Counted from the stretch's first letter, positions 51,427 to 61,482 are shown. The stretch is DNA of 64,000 bases from Rivularia sp. T60_A2020_040 (GCA_015272215.1 JACYMD010000093.1:62001-126000); one strand, 5' to 3'. The notes: generated by a model from the letters alone, not told the origin. A program made the numbers and translations.

Positions 51427-52749
51427 ATGCTGAAACATCTTTTACTGTCGGGATGGTTCCGCGTGCAACCATTCCTCAAGTACGTATTAGTCGTAATACT
51501 GATTGCGCCTTTAGTAGGAGCATCAGGACACTCTAGCTCAGCAAAACAATCACAATTAACCAAAGTTGCCACCGAAAACCCAGAATTGGAATCTTCGGCG
51601 TTAATAGAGGTTCCGATTGCTAGCGAATACAAATTATCGCAACCAGAAGCTGTCAAAACTTTGACACCGGAAGTCGATTCGGAGACAGTAAGAATGGCTG
51701 CGGTCATCCAGCCAAAAATAATACATCCGAATACAGTAGAGTTAGAGTCTTTGACTGTAGAGACTTTAACTGGAGAAGAAGAAGCAGCATCTTCTAATAA
51801 TTCTTCTTCTTTTGAGCGAGATCCATTCACAGAAGTTGAACTTGCACCACCTGCTGTTAGTTCTCCAGTAGTGCCAGGAAAACTTTCTCGTAGCGAAATC
51901 AAGTTAGTACAGCGTTTAAAAGCTGTAAAAACTCAATCTTCAGAGGATAATTCACTTAAAGCTAGTAAAGTCATAGCTTTGAGAAGAAATTTGATTCCTC
52001 AGCCTACGGATGCACCTGTCAGTGAAGAACCCCAGGAATCAGAACTATCCCAGGAAGATCCAATCGGAAGTCCTCATCCAATACCTTGGAAATGGATTAC
52101 AGCTACTCAAGAATCGGTAAGTACTACTACTGGTTCGGGAGTACGCCACTACCGTAGCATACCCGTAATTTCTCCAGATGGTCGTTATTCTATTTACAGT
52201 CGTGTAAGTCTGGAAGTTAAACCACAAATGCACGAAAGCCGTGTTAGCAGCGTGTTATTTGTGGAGGACAGACGAACCAATCAGTTGAAGGTTGTATCAT
52301 CTACTTCTGCTTTAGTAGATCCTTTACTTGAAGGAAAGAAAATGCAGACCGAAGGAAAAGCTTATCTTCCCGGAAAAATCGGTGTATTGGTTCCTGTTGG
52401 TTGGTCAGAAAATGGTGAACGTTTTTTAGCACGCAAGTTTGAAGGTTTATTCAATACTGCTCACGCTACAGACGAAGCACTAATTTGGAACCGTCAGAAG
52501 AATCAAGCTAATACAGTTGTTCCTTCTCAAAAGAATCATCAGTATGACATTGCTATTTTATTAGGTTGGAGTAAAAATACCCCTGATAATGTGGTATTCC
52601 AAGCTGGTGAAATGGGTCAAGAAACCTGGCCTACAATTACAGTTGCTAATGATGGTAAAACAGTTTCAACACAAGAGTTAGACCAGCCGACCAATTTTGG
52701 TAGAAAGGCTAGTGATGTTTGGGCTGGACCACAAGTAGCTTATCAATAA
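51427..52749 (+). CDS. Hypothetical membrane-anchored/secreted protein (440 aa)
   Basis: N-terminal hydrophobic anchor FLKYVLVVILIAPLVGA; Ser/Glu-rich linker; folded C-terminal part. Confidence 0.65.
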   Translation: MLKHLLLSGWFRVQPFLKYVLVVILIAPLVGASGHSSSAKQSQLTKVATENPELESSALIEVPIASEYKLSQPEAVKTLTPEVDSETVRMAAVIQPKIIHPNTVELESLTVETLTGEEEAASSNNSSSFERDPFTEVELAPPAVSSPVVPGKLSRSEIKLVQRLKAVKTQSSEDNSLKASKVIALRRNLIPQPTDAPVSEEPQESELSQEDPIGSPHPIPWKWITATQESVSTTTGSGVRHYRSIPVISPDGRYSIYSRVSLEVKPQMHESRVSSVLFVEDRRTNQLKVVSSTSALVDPLLEGKKMQTEGKAYLPGKIGVLVPVGWSENGERFLARKFEGLFNTAHATDEALIWNRQKNQANTVVPSQKNHQYDIAILLGWSKNTPDNVVFQAGEMGQETWPTITVANDGKTVSTQELDQPTNFGRKASDVWAGPQVAYQ

Positions 52750-52878
52750 GTAAATAATACCATTTTGGATTTTAGATTTTAGATTTTGGATTCTAAAAAA
52801 TCTCCTAGATCAGCTTGGAAAGATTCCATCTGTCGCAATCCTGGTTCAAATTGGTATCAGCTTGAGAATAATTAATGT

Positions 52879-52917
52879 AATCCCGTTTTAATTCAAGTTA
52901 AAACGGGATTTTTCATT
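52879..52917 (+). terminator. Rho-independent terminator candidate
   Basis: aatcccgttttaattcaagttaaaacgggattttt. Confidence 0.7.
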
Positions 52918-53227
52918 GGTTTTATTTGATTTATTTGATTTTAAGACTAAAGGGCATTGGGTATAGAAATTTATTATTGTCAAAACTACCGCAAGAAGTC
53001 GGGTTTTAGAATAAATAAGCTATTCCACATTTAATTTGTAATACACTAGCAAGCTTTTCGGCTTGCACTACAAACCTGATGGATTTTGACAATCTGTAAT
53101 TTAGATGTGTTTTACCTTATCTATAACAGCCTTATAAATTTTAACAAAACCCGACTTCTGACGATTGCTCTGCTCGTTCCATTGAACTTATATTTGTATG
53201 TATTTACCTAGTTTTTTACCTAGTTAT

Positions 53228-53551
53228 TTACTCAGTTTTTTCTTCAGTTTTTTCTTCAGTTTTTTCAGTGATTTCGGATTCCAAAGCAGAGCCTTTGACT
53301 CTGCGGATAGGTACATTAGCAATCAAAGCTGTTGTACGTTGGTTACTTTCCAAAGAAAATTCCAAGCCATCAGCTTCAATTTCCACGTAACGACAAACAA
53401 TTTCGAGAATTTCTTGCCGCATTTTTTCGATCATTTGAGGGCTTAAGTCAGCCCTATCGTGAGCAATAACTAATTGCAATCGACGTTTAACATCATTACG
53501 ACTGTTATCGTGACTGCGAAAAAAAAGTCGTTCCAAAAGTTCAAGAATCAT
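53228..53551 (-). CDS. minE: Cell division topological specificity factor MinE
   Basis: [66 protein letters not shown]. Confidence 0.95.
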   Translation of the reverse strand: MILELLERLFFRSHDNSRNDVKRRLQLVIAHDRADLSPQMIEKMRQEILEIVCRYVEIEADGLEFSLESNQRTTALIANVPIRRVKGSALESEITEKTEEKTEEKTE

Positions 53552-53581
53552 TGCAGCTGTATGAGCGCATACTGGATTTGG

Positions 53582-54388
53582 TTAAATAATTTTTGTCCAC
53601 AATAACCTTCGGAGGCGGGAAAATAGGTTGTCCTGGGACGAGTCAAAGTCAAGAAAATCTACCGTTTCCCCTTCCAATCTACGAGCAATATTACTGTAAG
53701 CTGTGGCTGCTAAAGAAGGATTTTCTGATAAAACCAGAGGTTCGCCACGATTGGTAGAAACAATTACTCGCTCGTCGTCGGGAATTACCCCGATTAAGGG
53801 AACTGCGAGAAGTTCTTGAACATCTTGCACTGACATCATATCATTTAACCGAACCATTGCGGGCTTGATCCGGTTAATTATTAAGTGAATTTTCTTTACC
53901 CCCTGTGCTTCTAATAACCCTACTACCCGGTCAGCATCACGGACGGCTGCTATTTCGGGAGTTGTAACAATTAAAGCTTCGTTTGCGGGGGCGATCGCAT
54001 TTTTAAACCCCATTTCAATTCCGGCAGGACAGTCAATAATAATATACTGGTATTTTTGCGCTAAAGCATTGACCAGCAATTTCATTTGATCGGGGGTGAC
54101 TGCTTCTTTGGTACGATTTTGGGCGGCAGGTAGCAGTACTAAGTTGGGTTGCCGTTTGTCTTTGACTAAAGCTTGTTCTAAACGACATTCTCTTGCCAAA
54201 ACTTCTACCGCAGTATAAACAATGCGGTTTTCTAGTCCTAATAACAAATCTAAATTTCGCAGACCGAAATCCGCATCAACTAAGGCTACTTGACGACCGT
54301 TTTTGGCTAAAGCCATGCCCAGGTTGGCTGTAGTGGTTGTTTTCCCAACTCCTCCTTTACCGGAGGTAATGACAACAATTCGAGTCAT
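53582..54388 (-). CDS. minD: Septum site-determining protein MinD
   Basis: MTRIVVITSGKGGVGKTTTTANLGMALAKNGRQVALVDADFGLRNLDLLLGLENRIVYT. Confidence 0.98.
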   Translation of the reverse strand: MTRIVVITSGKGGVGKTTTTANLGMALAKNGRQVALVDADFGLRNLDLLLGLENRIVYTAVEVLARECRLEQALVKDKRQPNLVLLPAAQNRTKEAVTPDQMKLLVNALAQKYQYIIIDCPAGIEMGFKNAIAPANEALIVTTPEIAAVRDADRVVGLLEAQGVKKIHLIINRIKPAMVRLNDMMSVQDVQELLAVPLIGVIPDDERVIVSTNRGEPLVLSENPSLAATAYSNIARRLEGETVDFLDFDSSQDNLFSRLRRLLWTKII

Positions 54389-54576
54389 GATTACGAATGC
54401 GCTGGTGATGGCATTAAAAAATACACAATGTTTAATTAGTTTTCACCCAGGGGGTGCAGTTTCTTAATAATCATCGGCAGGGTGCGGTTGATTATTTATT
54501 GCGCTTTTGGTCAAATCTATTTTTTCATAGAGCAGATTATTGAGTAAATTATTTAATGATTTAATTACTGAAGTAT

Positions 54577-55701
54577 CTAATTTTGCTGTTGATTCAACCT
54601 CGCTAATTGAAGTCTAGAAAAATCATTAGCTTTCGTGATGCGGATTCCCTGTGTGCTTATATACGCAACTTCTGCGTAAATTTGTGTAGGCGATTTCTCT
54701 GGAGCTCTAGCTAAAGCATCGGCAATTCTTAACTGAGTTGGTTCCATTTGTAAAGCCATAATCGTGCATTCGCTGTTACCTTGAGCGCCCGCGTGAGCAA
54801 TTCCCCGTAACCGACCCCAAATTAGAATATCGCCATCTGCGACTACAATACCACCTGGATTTACATCTCCCAAGATAATTACACTACCTCTATGGCGAAT
54901 TTCGACACCGGAACGTACTGTTGTTTCCAGGTAGAGTGGTTCTGCTGGAGGCAATGTAGCAGTTTTTGATTCAAAGTTAAAAGCGGTTTTTGGCTGTAAT
55001 TGTTCTACAGAATAACCTGCACCGGCAGCCGCGATCGCAGTTTGTCTGCGGCTCGTACCCACTGATTTGAGTTGTAAGGACATTTCGCTCAAGGTTTCGG
55101 CAATGTCTTGCAGTTGTCTGCTATCAAGTAAGCGGTCGTGGGCTACCAAATGTACGTTTATCTTAGAATTAAAAAAGCGTTGCTGTGCTAAAAGCCGCAG
55201 TTTCATTTGTTGCCAAATTTCAGACCAAGTGTACTCGGATACGGAAGCTTCTGATATGGTTGGTAAAATTAATACTAATTTATCTTTTGCATTCCTGATT
55301 TCTACTTGAATTTTTTGATGAGCTACAACTGCATTTTCTAGTAAGGGAATATCAATACTTATTTGCTGATCATCTAAATGATCAATTTGTTGTTCAACAG
55401 CAGAATTTTCTTCTACCTCTATTTGAGGAGAAACTGATTCATCTTTGTTTGTTTGTTCAGAATTATCTTCAACATTCGTTTGATCCCAGACAAATTCTGG
55501 TTCGGGATTAACTGGAGAATTTTCTTCAATACTTGTTTGCTGGGAAACTGGTTCGGAAGAAACATAGACATTATTGACACTGGAAATAAAAGTCACTTCT
55601 GTCACGGTAGATTCTTTAGTTTCCTCCTGAGTAACTTGGGAATCTGTCTGAGAAACATCATTATTAGAATTAAAATCTGGAATAGCTGAATCAATAGTCA
55701 T
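54577..55701 (-). CDS. minC: Septum site-determining protein MinC with N-terminal acidic extension
   Basis: C-terminal VRSGVEIRHRGSVIILGDVNPGGIVVADGDILIWGRLRGIAHAGAQGN; adjacent to minD/minE. Confidence 0.95.
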   Translation of the reverse strand: MTIDSAIPDFNSNNDVSQTDSQVTQEETKESTVTEVTFISSVNNVYVSSEPVSQQTSIEENSPVNPEPEFVWDQTNVEDNSEQTNKDESVSPQIEVEENSAVEQQIDHLDDQQISIDIPLLENAVVAHQKIQVEIRNAKDKLVLILPTISEASVSEYTWSEIWQQMKLRLLAQQRFFNSKINVHLVAHDRLLDSRQLQDIAETLSEMSLQLKSVGTSRRQTAIAAAGAGYSVEQLQPKTAFNFESKTATLPPAEPLYLETTVRSGVEIRHRGSVIILGDVNPGGIVVADGDILIWGRLRGIAHAGAQGNSECTIMALQMEPTQLRIADALARAPEKSPTQIYAEVAYISTQGIRITKANDFSRLQLARLNQQQN

Positions 55702-55760
55702 GCAACACCAGCCAAAACACGAATATCAAGCAATTATCAACCAAAATTGCAATTAAAACC

Positions 55761-57101
55761 TCAAATTGTTAAACTATCACGAATATTTTTACTTAGTCTT
55801 TGATAAACAGTGAAGACAGCATCGCGCGCGCCAACATTGCCAGGGAAGAGTACTACTGGTAAATTAGGAAACTGGGGATGATTTTCTGGAGTTCTTACCA
55901 TAGAAACACCTTTGTGAACTTGACCGAGTAAACGTGCTGTTTTTAAACCAAGACCAGTACTTAAAACATCATTAGAAGTAATACCTCCCTTACTGATTAA
56001 AAATCCGATATCATCAGGTAAACCGCGAACAACATCCATTAATAAGCCTGAAACCTTAGCTCCAAATTGCAACCGTGTGGTAATATCCTCAAAAGTTAAT
56101 TCCTGACGGCTGGTATAAACTACTGGTGTATTTCCAGCATTATGTGCCTGATGAACATTTTTGAGTATATGGGTTAGCAGTGTAGCAGATTGATTCCCTT
56201 TCTCAAGCAACTGGGCTACATCTATCTCGATTCCCACAATACCTTTGGCTTGTAATAGGGCTTCTAACTGCTGAGTAGTTTTTTTCACATGAGAACCAAC
56301 TATCACCACTCCCGGTTTACCCGTAATCACATATTCAGCCATGTTTTCGGGGGAAATTGGTTGGTCCGGTAGCATCGCTAAAGCAGTTAAAATACTTGCA
56401 GCAGAACGGAATAAAAAGCGTTTTCCTTGACTTGCTGCCACTAATACATCTTCAGCAAACTGATCCAAATCGCTTTGGGTTTCACCATCGACAACAGCAC
56501 ATTGATTGTCTTTGAGTTTGATCAACCGTTCCAGACTACCGCCCCGAATATCATCAAGTAAAAATCGTTCTACGGAATCGGCTGCAATACGTCCCTGAGT
56601 TTTTTCTTCTACATATTTGGGTAAATAACTGTGATTGTAACTAAATACTGAATCGCGAGCGAATTCAGTTTCATGAACTGCAACAGGAACATTATTAATC
56701 ATTAAGTAATGTACGCTGTCGCGTGTAATACGTCCTCCTTCAAAAAATGCTGGTACTAAAAAATGAGCATCAAAAGGACCTAATTCTTCAGCAATCACAT
56801 CAGTTTCAACTGGATAATGTCCCCGTAATGTAGAGTCACTCCGACTAACAACGAGAAAATCCTGAATTTGTTCGGCATCCAACGCCAACTTTAAATTATG
56901 GCAAACCTCTTTAGTTACAGATGCAGCTTTGCCTGGAGTTAAGGCTCTAGTATTAGTTAGAACAAAAAAAATTGGGGAATCATCTCTTAACCCCAAACGC
57001 AAAGTATCAACATCCCACTGCATTAAAAGCAAGCAACTGTGGACAGTTTGAGAACCAGTAGGATCATCATCGAGAACAATTATTTTAGGTTTATTAGTCA
57101 T
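55761..57101 (-). CDS. Four-carbon acid sugar kinase family protein (DUF1537)
   Basis: IIVLDDDPTGSQTVHSC...SRSDSTLRGHYPVE...FLISKGGITSNDVLSTGLGLKTARLLGQVHKGVSM. Confidence 0.88.
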   Translation of the reverse strand: MTNKPKIIVLDDDPTGSQTVHSCLLLMQWDVDTLRLGLRDDSPIFFVLTNTRALTPGKAASVTKEVCHNLKLALDAEQIQDFLVVSRSDSTLRGHYPVETDVIAEELGPFDAHFLVPAFFEGGRITRDSVHYLMINNVPVAVHETEFARDSVFSYNHSYLPKYVEEKTQGRIAADSVERFLLDDIRGGSLERLIKLKDNQCAVVDGETQSDLDQFAEDVLVAASQGKRFLFRSAASILTALAMLPDQPISPENMAEYVITGKPGVVIVGSHVKKTTQQLEALLQAKGIVGIEIDVAQLLEKGNQSATLLTHILKNVHQAHNAGNTPVVYTSRQELTFEDITTRLQFGAKVSGLLMDVVRGLPDDIGFLISKGGITSNDVLSTGLGLKTARLLGQVHKGVSMVRTPENHPQFPNLPVVLFPGNVGARDAVFTVYQRLSKNIRDSLTI

Positions 57102-57108
57102 ATTTTAA

Positions 57109-57813
57109 TTATCGGGGCGACTGTAAGTTTCTAATTTGAGATTGAACATCAACAGCTATTTGCAATGATTGATTGAGAAGTTGAGCGTATTCCCCAGCCT
57201 CTGTACTAACTTGCAAAGCTTGTAGATGAGCTAAATTATTCACAAATAAATCTTGATTGTTCACAAGTAACTTTTTATTATCGCGTAAAATTCGTTCCGT
57301 TTTCAAAGCCCGTACCAAATCTTCTCGAATCAGTTGCAATGCGGCAATAAGTTGATGGCGATCGCGAATATGACTTTGGGTATTTCCCGCTGTATCTAAT
57401 TGGTCGTTAATATCAATAGCTTGGATAACTTCATGATATTGATCGACTTCATCGAGAAGTTTAGTTAAGGATTTAGGACAGCTTTTTTTTCGCCAAATCC
57501 ACCGTATTAATACTACTAATACTGGTACAATCACTAACAATCCTAATCCTAAAAAAATTTCTGACCCAATGGTAGGTAAAATAATAAATGCATAAATAAA
57601 ACCGACAACAATAGGAGTTAAAGCGAGAGCTGTAATTACTTCATTGATCAAAAAACCAAATCGTTGTTCGCGGTTTTTGAGAATCGAAGGACGAAAAACA
57701 TCTTCAGAGTCTACACCCGTTAAACGTCTTAATTCACCTTTAGTAATTTCCAAGCCGATTAAATCTGGCTCCACGTTGAGATATTCTCCTGGGTTTGTGA
57801 GTGATATTTTCAA
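57109..57813 (-). CDS. Hypothetical membrane protein (234 aa)
   Basis: ORF with two central TM segments. Confidence 0.55.
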   Translation of the reverse strand: MKISLTNPGEYLNVEPDLIGLEITKGELRRLTGVDSEDVFRPSILKNREQRFGFLINEVITALALTPIVVGFIYAFIILPTIGSEIFLGLGLLVIVPVLVVLIRWIWRKKSCPKSLTKLLDEVDQYHEVIQAIDINDQLDTAGNTQSHIRDRHQLIAALQLIREDLVRALKTERILRDNKKLLVNNQDLFVNNLAHLQALQVSTEAGEYAQLLNQSLQIAVDVQSQIRNLQSPR

Positions 57814-58004
57814 GAATAGCCGGCTATTTAATATGTCCTGACGGACACGCTACGCTAACGCAGCTAGACAAACCGGCACCCACCGTAGCAGGGGTTTGAT
57901 TAATCTATATACAGCTATAAAATTTCTAAATCCTAACGTATCGTCTCAGGTTCTATTTTTCCTAAGATAAACTTAATTTAAGAACCTTGTTAAATAGCTT
58001 AAGA

Positions 58005-58256
58005 ATGATATCACCTAAATTACTAGAAATTGACCGCTCCATCCGCAACTTATCTCTAGAAGAGCAAATGTGGCTTTTAGAAAGTTTGGTAAAAAACTTG
58101 CGACAGAAGACAAATACGAATTCTTTCCCGTTAAATACTCAAGACATCGAAAAAGAAATGGCTGACATGGCAAATGATCATGATATTCAAACTGAAATTC
58201 ATGTTATCGATCAAGAATTTGCTATTACCCAAATGGATGGTTTGGAAAAGCAGTGA
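58005..58256 (+). CDS. Antitoxin-like small protein upstream of MazF-like ORF
   Basis: MISPKLLEIDRSIRNLSLEEQMWLLESLVKNLRQ...; stop TGA overlaps GTG at 58253. Confidence 0.65.
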   Translation: MISPKLLEIDRSIRNLSLEEQMWLLESLVKNLRQKTNTNSFPLNTQDIEKEMADMANDHDIQTEIHVIDQEFAITQMDGLEKQ

Positions 58257-58599
58257 GTATTGAACGAGGTCAAATTTTTTCGTCAATCTTAATCCTGTTG
58301 AAGGAAGAGAGCAAGCTGGTAAACGCCCAGTTTTAGTATTGTCTATTAACAGCATTAATCATTTGCCTTTAGTTGTCACCGTAATAGTAGGAACTAAAGG
58401 GTCTAATATTGAGCGTAATTATGCAACAAATGTACGTGTTTCTTCAGATGAAAGCGGATTACCAATAGAAACAGTTTTCATGTGTTTTCAAATACGCTCT
58501 TTGGATAAAAGTCGGTTTCCCGCTCAATCAGCAGGCCAAATTTCAGAGTCAAAAATGCTAGAAGTGGAAGCTGCTGTTCGCTATTGTTTGGGTTTATAA
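58253..58599 (+). pseudogene. MazF/PemK-like toxin, frameshifted
   Basis: N-term MSIERGQIF in frame of GTG 58253, then NLNPVEGREQAGKRPVLVLSINSINHLPLVVTVIVGTKGSN... in another frame; junction at T6 tract 58275-58280. Confidence 0.75.
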
Positions 58600-58602
58600 C
58601 TA

Positions 58603-58680
58603 TTAGACATCTACGGAAAATAAATATGCGTCATCCAGAAACCTTGTAGAGACGCGATACTATGAGCGTCTCTCTACAAC
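58603..58680. mobile_element. MITE-like family B copy 2 (right end degenerate)
   Basis: ttagacatctacggaaaataaatatgcgtcatccagaaaccttgtagagacgcgatactatgagcgtctctctac matches 8617-8690. Confidence 0.5.
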
Positions 58681-58706
58681 CTCTTCCCTCCGCACCTCCG
58701 CGTCTC

Positions 58707-58916
58707 GTAACTGACATCTTGCACCATAAGCATAATTAACTACAAAAGAAAAAATACAAATAAAAATATTACCAACATAAAAATGTCATATTTTAGTCCA
58801 TTTTAATGGACTTATGCTATCAGACTCTTACTTGCAGTCCCAGGCGGGTAAGAACCACAGGAAAACAATTAGTAATTATTTTGACGAGAAGTTTTTATGG
58901 TGCAAGATATGAAGTA
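58707..58916. mobile_element. MITE-like element, family A copy 2
   Basis: gtaactgacatcttgcaccataa...ttatggtgcaagatatgaagtaa; reverse complement of 5699-5909 copy. Confidence 0.75.
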
Positions 58917-59133
58917 AGGTTATTTATTTATACCCAAATCTTCTCAAACATTTCAGAATGTTGCAAAAAATGCATTCTGACAAATTTGTAGCAAATAATA
59001 GTAGTAAACCGGAATACTTTTAGCTATTAATTAATTTATACAAAGTTACTTTCTTTCATGCTTCGTTCCAATTGCAATGAGAGTTACTACGATGTTTGAG
59101 TACCCCCATGTATTAATAATTGGAGATAAACTA

Positions 59134-59739
59134 ATGACAGACGCTAATCAACCTACACCAATACAAACTGCTACAGCTAGCGATGGCATTCTCAAGACTA
59201 ACAGTAATACTATCAGTACAGTTAACATTCGTTCAGGACCTTCGCTGAATAATCGCGTCATTCACGAGGGAAAAAAAGGTGATAAAGTCAAAATTCTCGA
59301 CCAAACCAAACCAGCTGGAGATACGCGCTCGTGGTATAAAGTAAAATTCGGTTCCCAAGCAGATGATATCGGTTGGGTACGGGAAGATGTAATTGAAGTA
59401 ACTTACACAAATCCTTCTCCGGCTTCCACTCAATTGCTTTTTGCTACCAATAGCAGAACAGTAAGAATTTATGTCGAAGAAGGACAGATTTATATGAATG
59501 TTTATGACAATCGTAGTGAAAAGACAGAATTATATGCTGTAGAAGCTGCGAGATTACCCCAAGTTGATGCTCAGAGCAAATGGAAAAGCTATGTCGCAAT
59601 CAAGGATAATTCAGCTTACTATGTCCGATTTATTCCTTTCGGTGAAGTAGATTTTATTATTAACAATGCCAACAACGCTAATATTATCCTTAGAGAAAAG
59701 GGTTTCCGTGCTAGCGGTAGTGAATATCAGAAAAATTGA
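59134..59739 (+). CDS. SH3-like domain protein
   Basis: STVNIRSGPSLNNRVIHEGKKGDKVKILDQTKPAGDTRSWYKVKFGSQADDIGWVREDVIEV. Confidence 0.8.
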   Translation: MTDANQPTPIQTATASDGILKTNSNTISTVNIRSGPSLNNRVIHEGKKGDKVKILDQTKPAGDTRSWYKVKFGSQADDIGWVREDVIEVTYTNPSPASTQLLFATNSRTVRIYVEEGQIYMNVYDNRSEKTELYAVEAARLPQVDAQSKWKSYVAIKDNSAYYVRFIPFGEVDFIINNANNANIILREKGFRASGSEYQKN

Positions 59740-59797
59740 CAGTTATCAACTATCCACCAACAACTATCCACCAACAACTATCCACCAACAACTAACT

Positions 59798-61087
59798 TTA
59801 AGGATATAATCCTCTATCATTTAACGCTTGCGCGACTCTTCCTACACCTAAAACATAAGCTGCTAATCTGGGAGAAATTTTTCGCGTCTGGGATTGGTGC
59901 ATGACTTTACGATATGCTTGCACCATCAAGCTTTCCATTTCACCGTTGACTCGTTCTTCATCCCAAAATAAGTAAGAAAGTCCTTGTACCCATTCCAAAT
60001 AACTAACTACAACTCCACCAGCATTACTTAAAATGTCTGGTAGTACTGTTACACCACGGGCTTCTAATGATAAGTTAGCTTCAAGTGTCACTGGACCATT
60101 TGCAGCTTCAACTATTAGATTAGCTTGGATTTGATTAACGTTTTCTTGAGTAATTTGATTTTCTAAAGCTGCGGGAATTAATACGTCACAAGGTAATGTT
60201 AATAACTCTGGATTAGTAATTAGTTTGGCTTGGGGAAATCCCGAAATTTTTCTGTTGTTCTCCCTTGCATAAGCTTTTAATTCCGAAATATCTAAACCAT
60301 TCTCCGCAAAAACACCACCCAAACCTGTAGAGACAGCAATAATTTTTGCACCAGCTTGATGTAGTAATTCAGCCGCAGCACCACCAACGTTACCAAATCC
60401 TTGAATCGCAATTCGGGTACCTGATAAAGACTTACCTCGATCAGCTAAGGCTTCACGGACAATAATCATTACACCTCTTCCCGTTGCCATTTCTCTTCCT
60501 AAAGAACCGCCGATGGAAAGCGGTTTGCCGGTGACAACTCCCGGTACTGCATGACCCATATTTACCGAATAAGTGTCCATCATCCAAGCCATTTCCCTGG
60601 CTGATGTCCCCATGTCTGGTGCCGGTATATCTACTGATGGTCCAATGTCTTTAATTAACTCGCTAATATAACGTCGGGAAATACGTTCTAATTCGCTGAT
60701 ACTATAACTTTTAGGATTGATTGCAATTCCACCTTTCGCACCACCGTAGGGAATACCCAACAATGCACATTTCCAAGTCATCAGCATTGCTAACGCCGAA
60801 ACTTCCCGCAGTGTCACGGCTGGATGGAAACGAATACCACCTTTGTAAGGACCTAAAATATCGGAGTGTTGGACTCGATGTCCCGCTAAAACTTGTATTT
60901 CACCGTTGTCTCGTTTCACCGGAATCGAAACTGTAACTACCTTGCGTGGATGACTAAGTATTTCTGATACACCTTGTGCTAATTTTAATTCTTTCGCTGC
61001 TGCGTCTAAATAACTACAAGCTTGATCGAATGGACAAATATATGCAGGAGAAGGACTATCCGGTGCAAACAGCGATGTTTGATCCAT
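59798..61087 (-). CDS. gdhA: Glu/Leu/Phe/Val dehydrogenase (glutamate dehydrogenase type)
   Basis: GPYKGGIRFHPAVTLREVSALAMLMTWKCALLGIPYGGAKGGI; IQGFGNVGGAAAELL. Confidence 0.93.
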   Translation of the reverse strand: MDQTSLFAPDSPSPAYICPFDQACSYLDAAAKELKLAQGVSEILSHPRKVVTVSIPVKRDNGEIQVLAGHRVQHSDILGPYKGGIRFHPAVTLREVSALAMLMTWKCALLGIPYGGAKGGIAINPKSYSISELERISRRYISELIKDIGPSVDIPAPDMGTSAREMAWMMDTYSVNMGHAVPGVVTGKPLSIGGSLGREMATGRGVMIIVREALADRGKSLSGTRIAIQGFGNVGGAAAELLHQAGAKIIAVSTGLGGVFAENGLDISELKAYARENNRKISGFPQAKLITNPELLTLPCDVLIPAALENQITQENVNQIQANLIVEAANGPVTLEANLSLEARGVTVLPDILSNAGGVVVSYLEWVQGLSYLFWDEERVNGEMESLMVQAYRKVMHQSQTRKISPRLAAYVLGVGRVAQALNDRGLYP

Positions 61088-61482
61088 AAAATAAAGTGTA
61101 ATGATTAAGATTAAAATATATTCTCAGACTAACTTGATTTTTGATAGTTGTAGATAATTCTGTAAATTTCGTTACATTTTTTGTTTCACAATGATTATTT
61201 CAGATGACTCTAGACAATCTAAATCATTAGTTTTGAATGGTTAGTTTTTCCCAAAATTGTTTAGAGACGTTATGTATAACGTCTCTACAGTACCTCGGTA
61301 GACGAACAAAGCCAGCAAAACTTATGTTGTCAATTACTAGTAGTCTCTGTGATTAATTTTAAATGTTTGTAGTTGGGCTTTAGCTCTGAATTTGAGCGAT
61401 AAATCGCAACTACGAACCTCTCAAAACTAATGGTACAAAGCACTAGACAATCTCAAATCTCAAATCTCAAATCTAAAATTCA

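Noticed and set aside
51408-51902. 164-aa Ser-rich ORF antisense to the 440-aa secreted protein
   Set aside because: Complementary to a Glu/Ser-rich linker; no independent support
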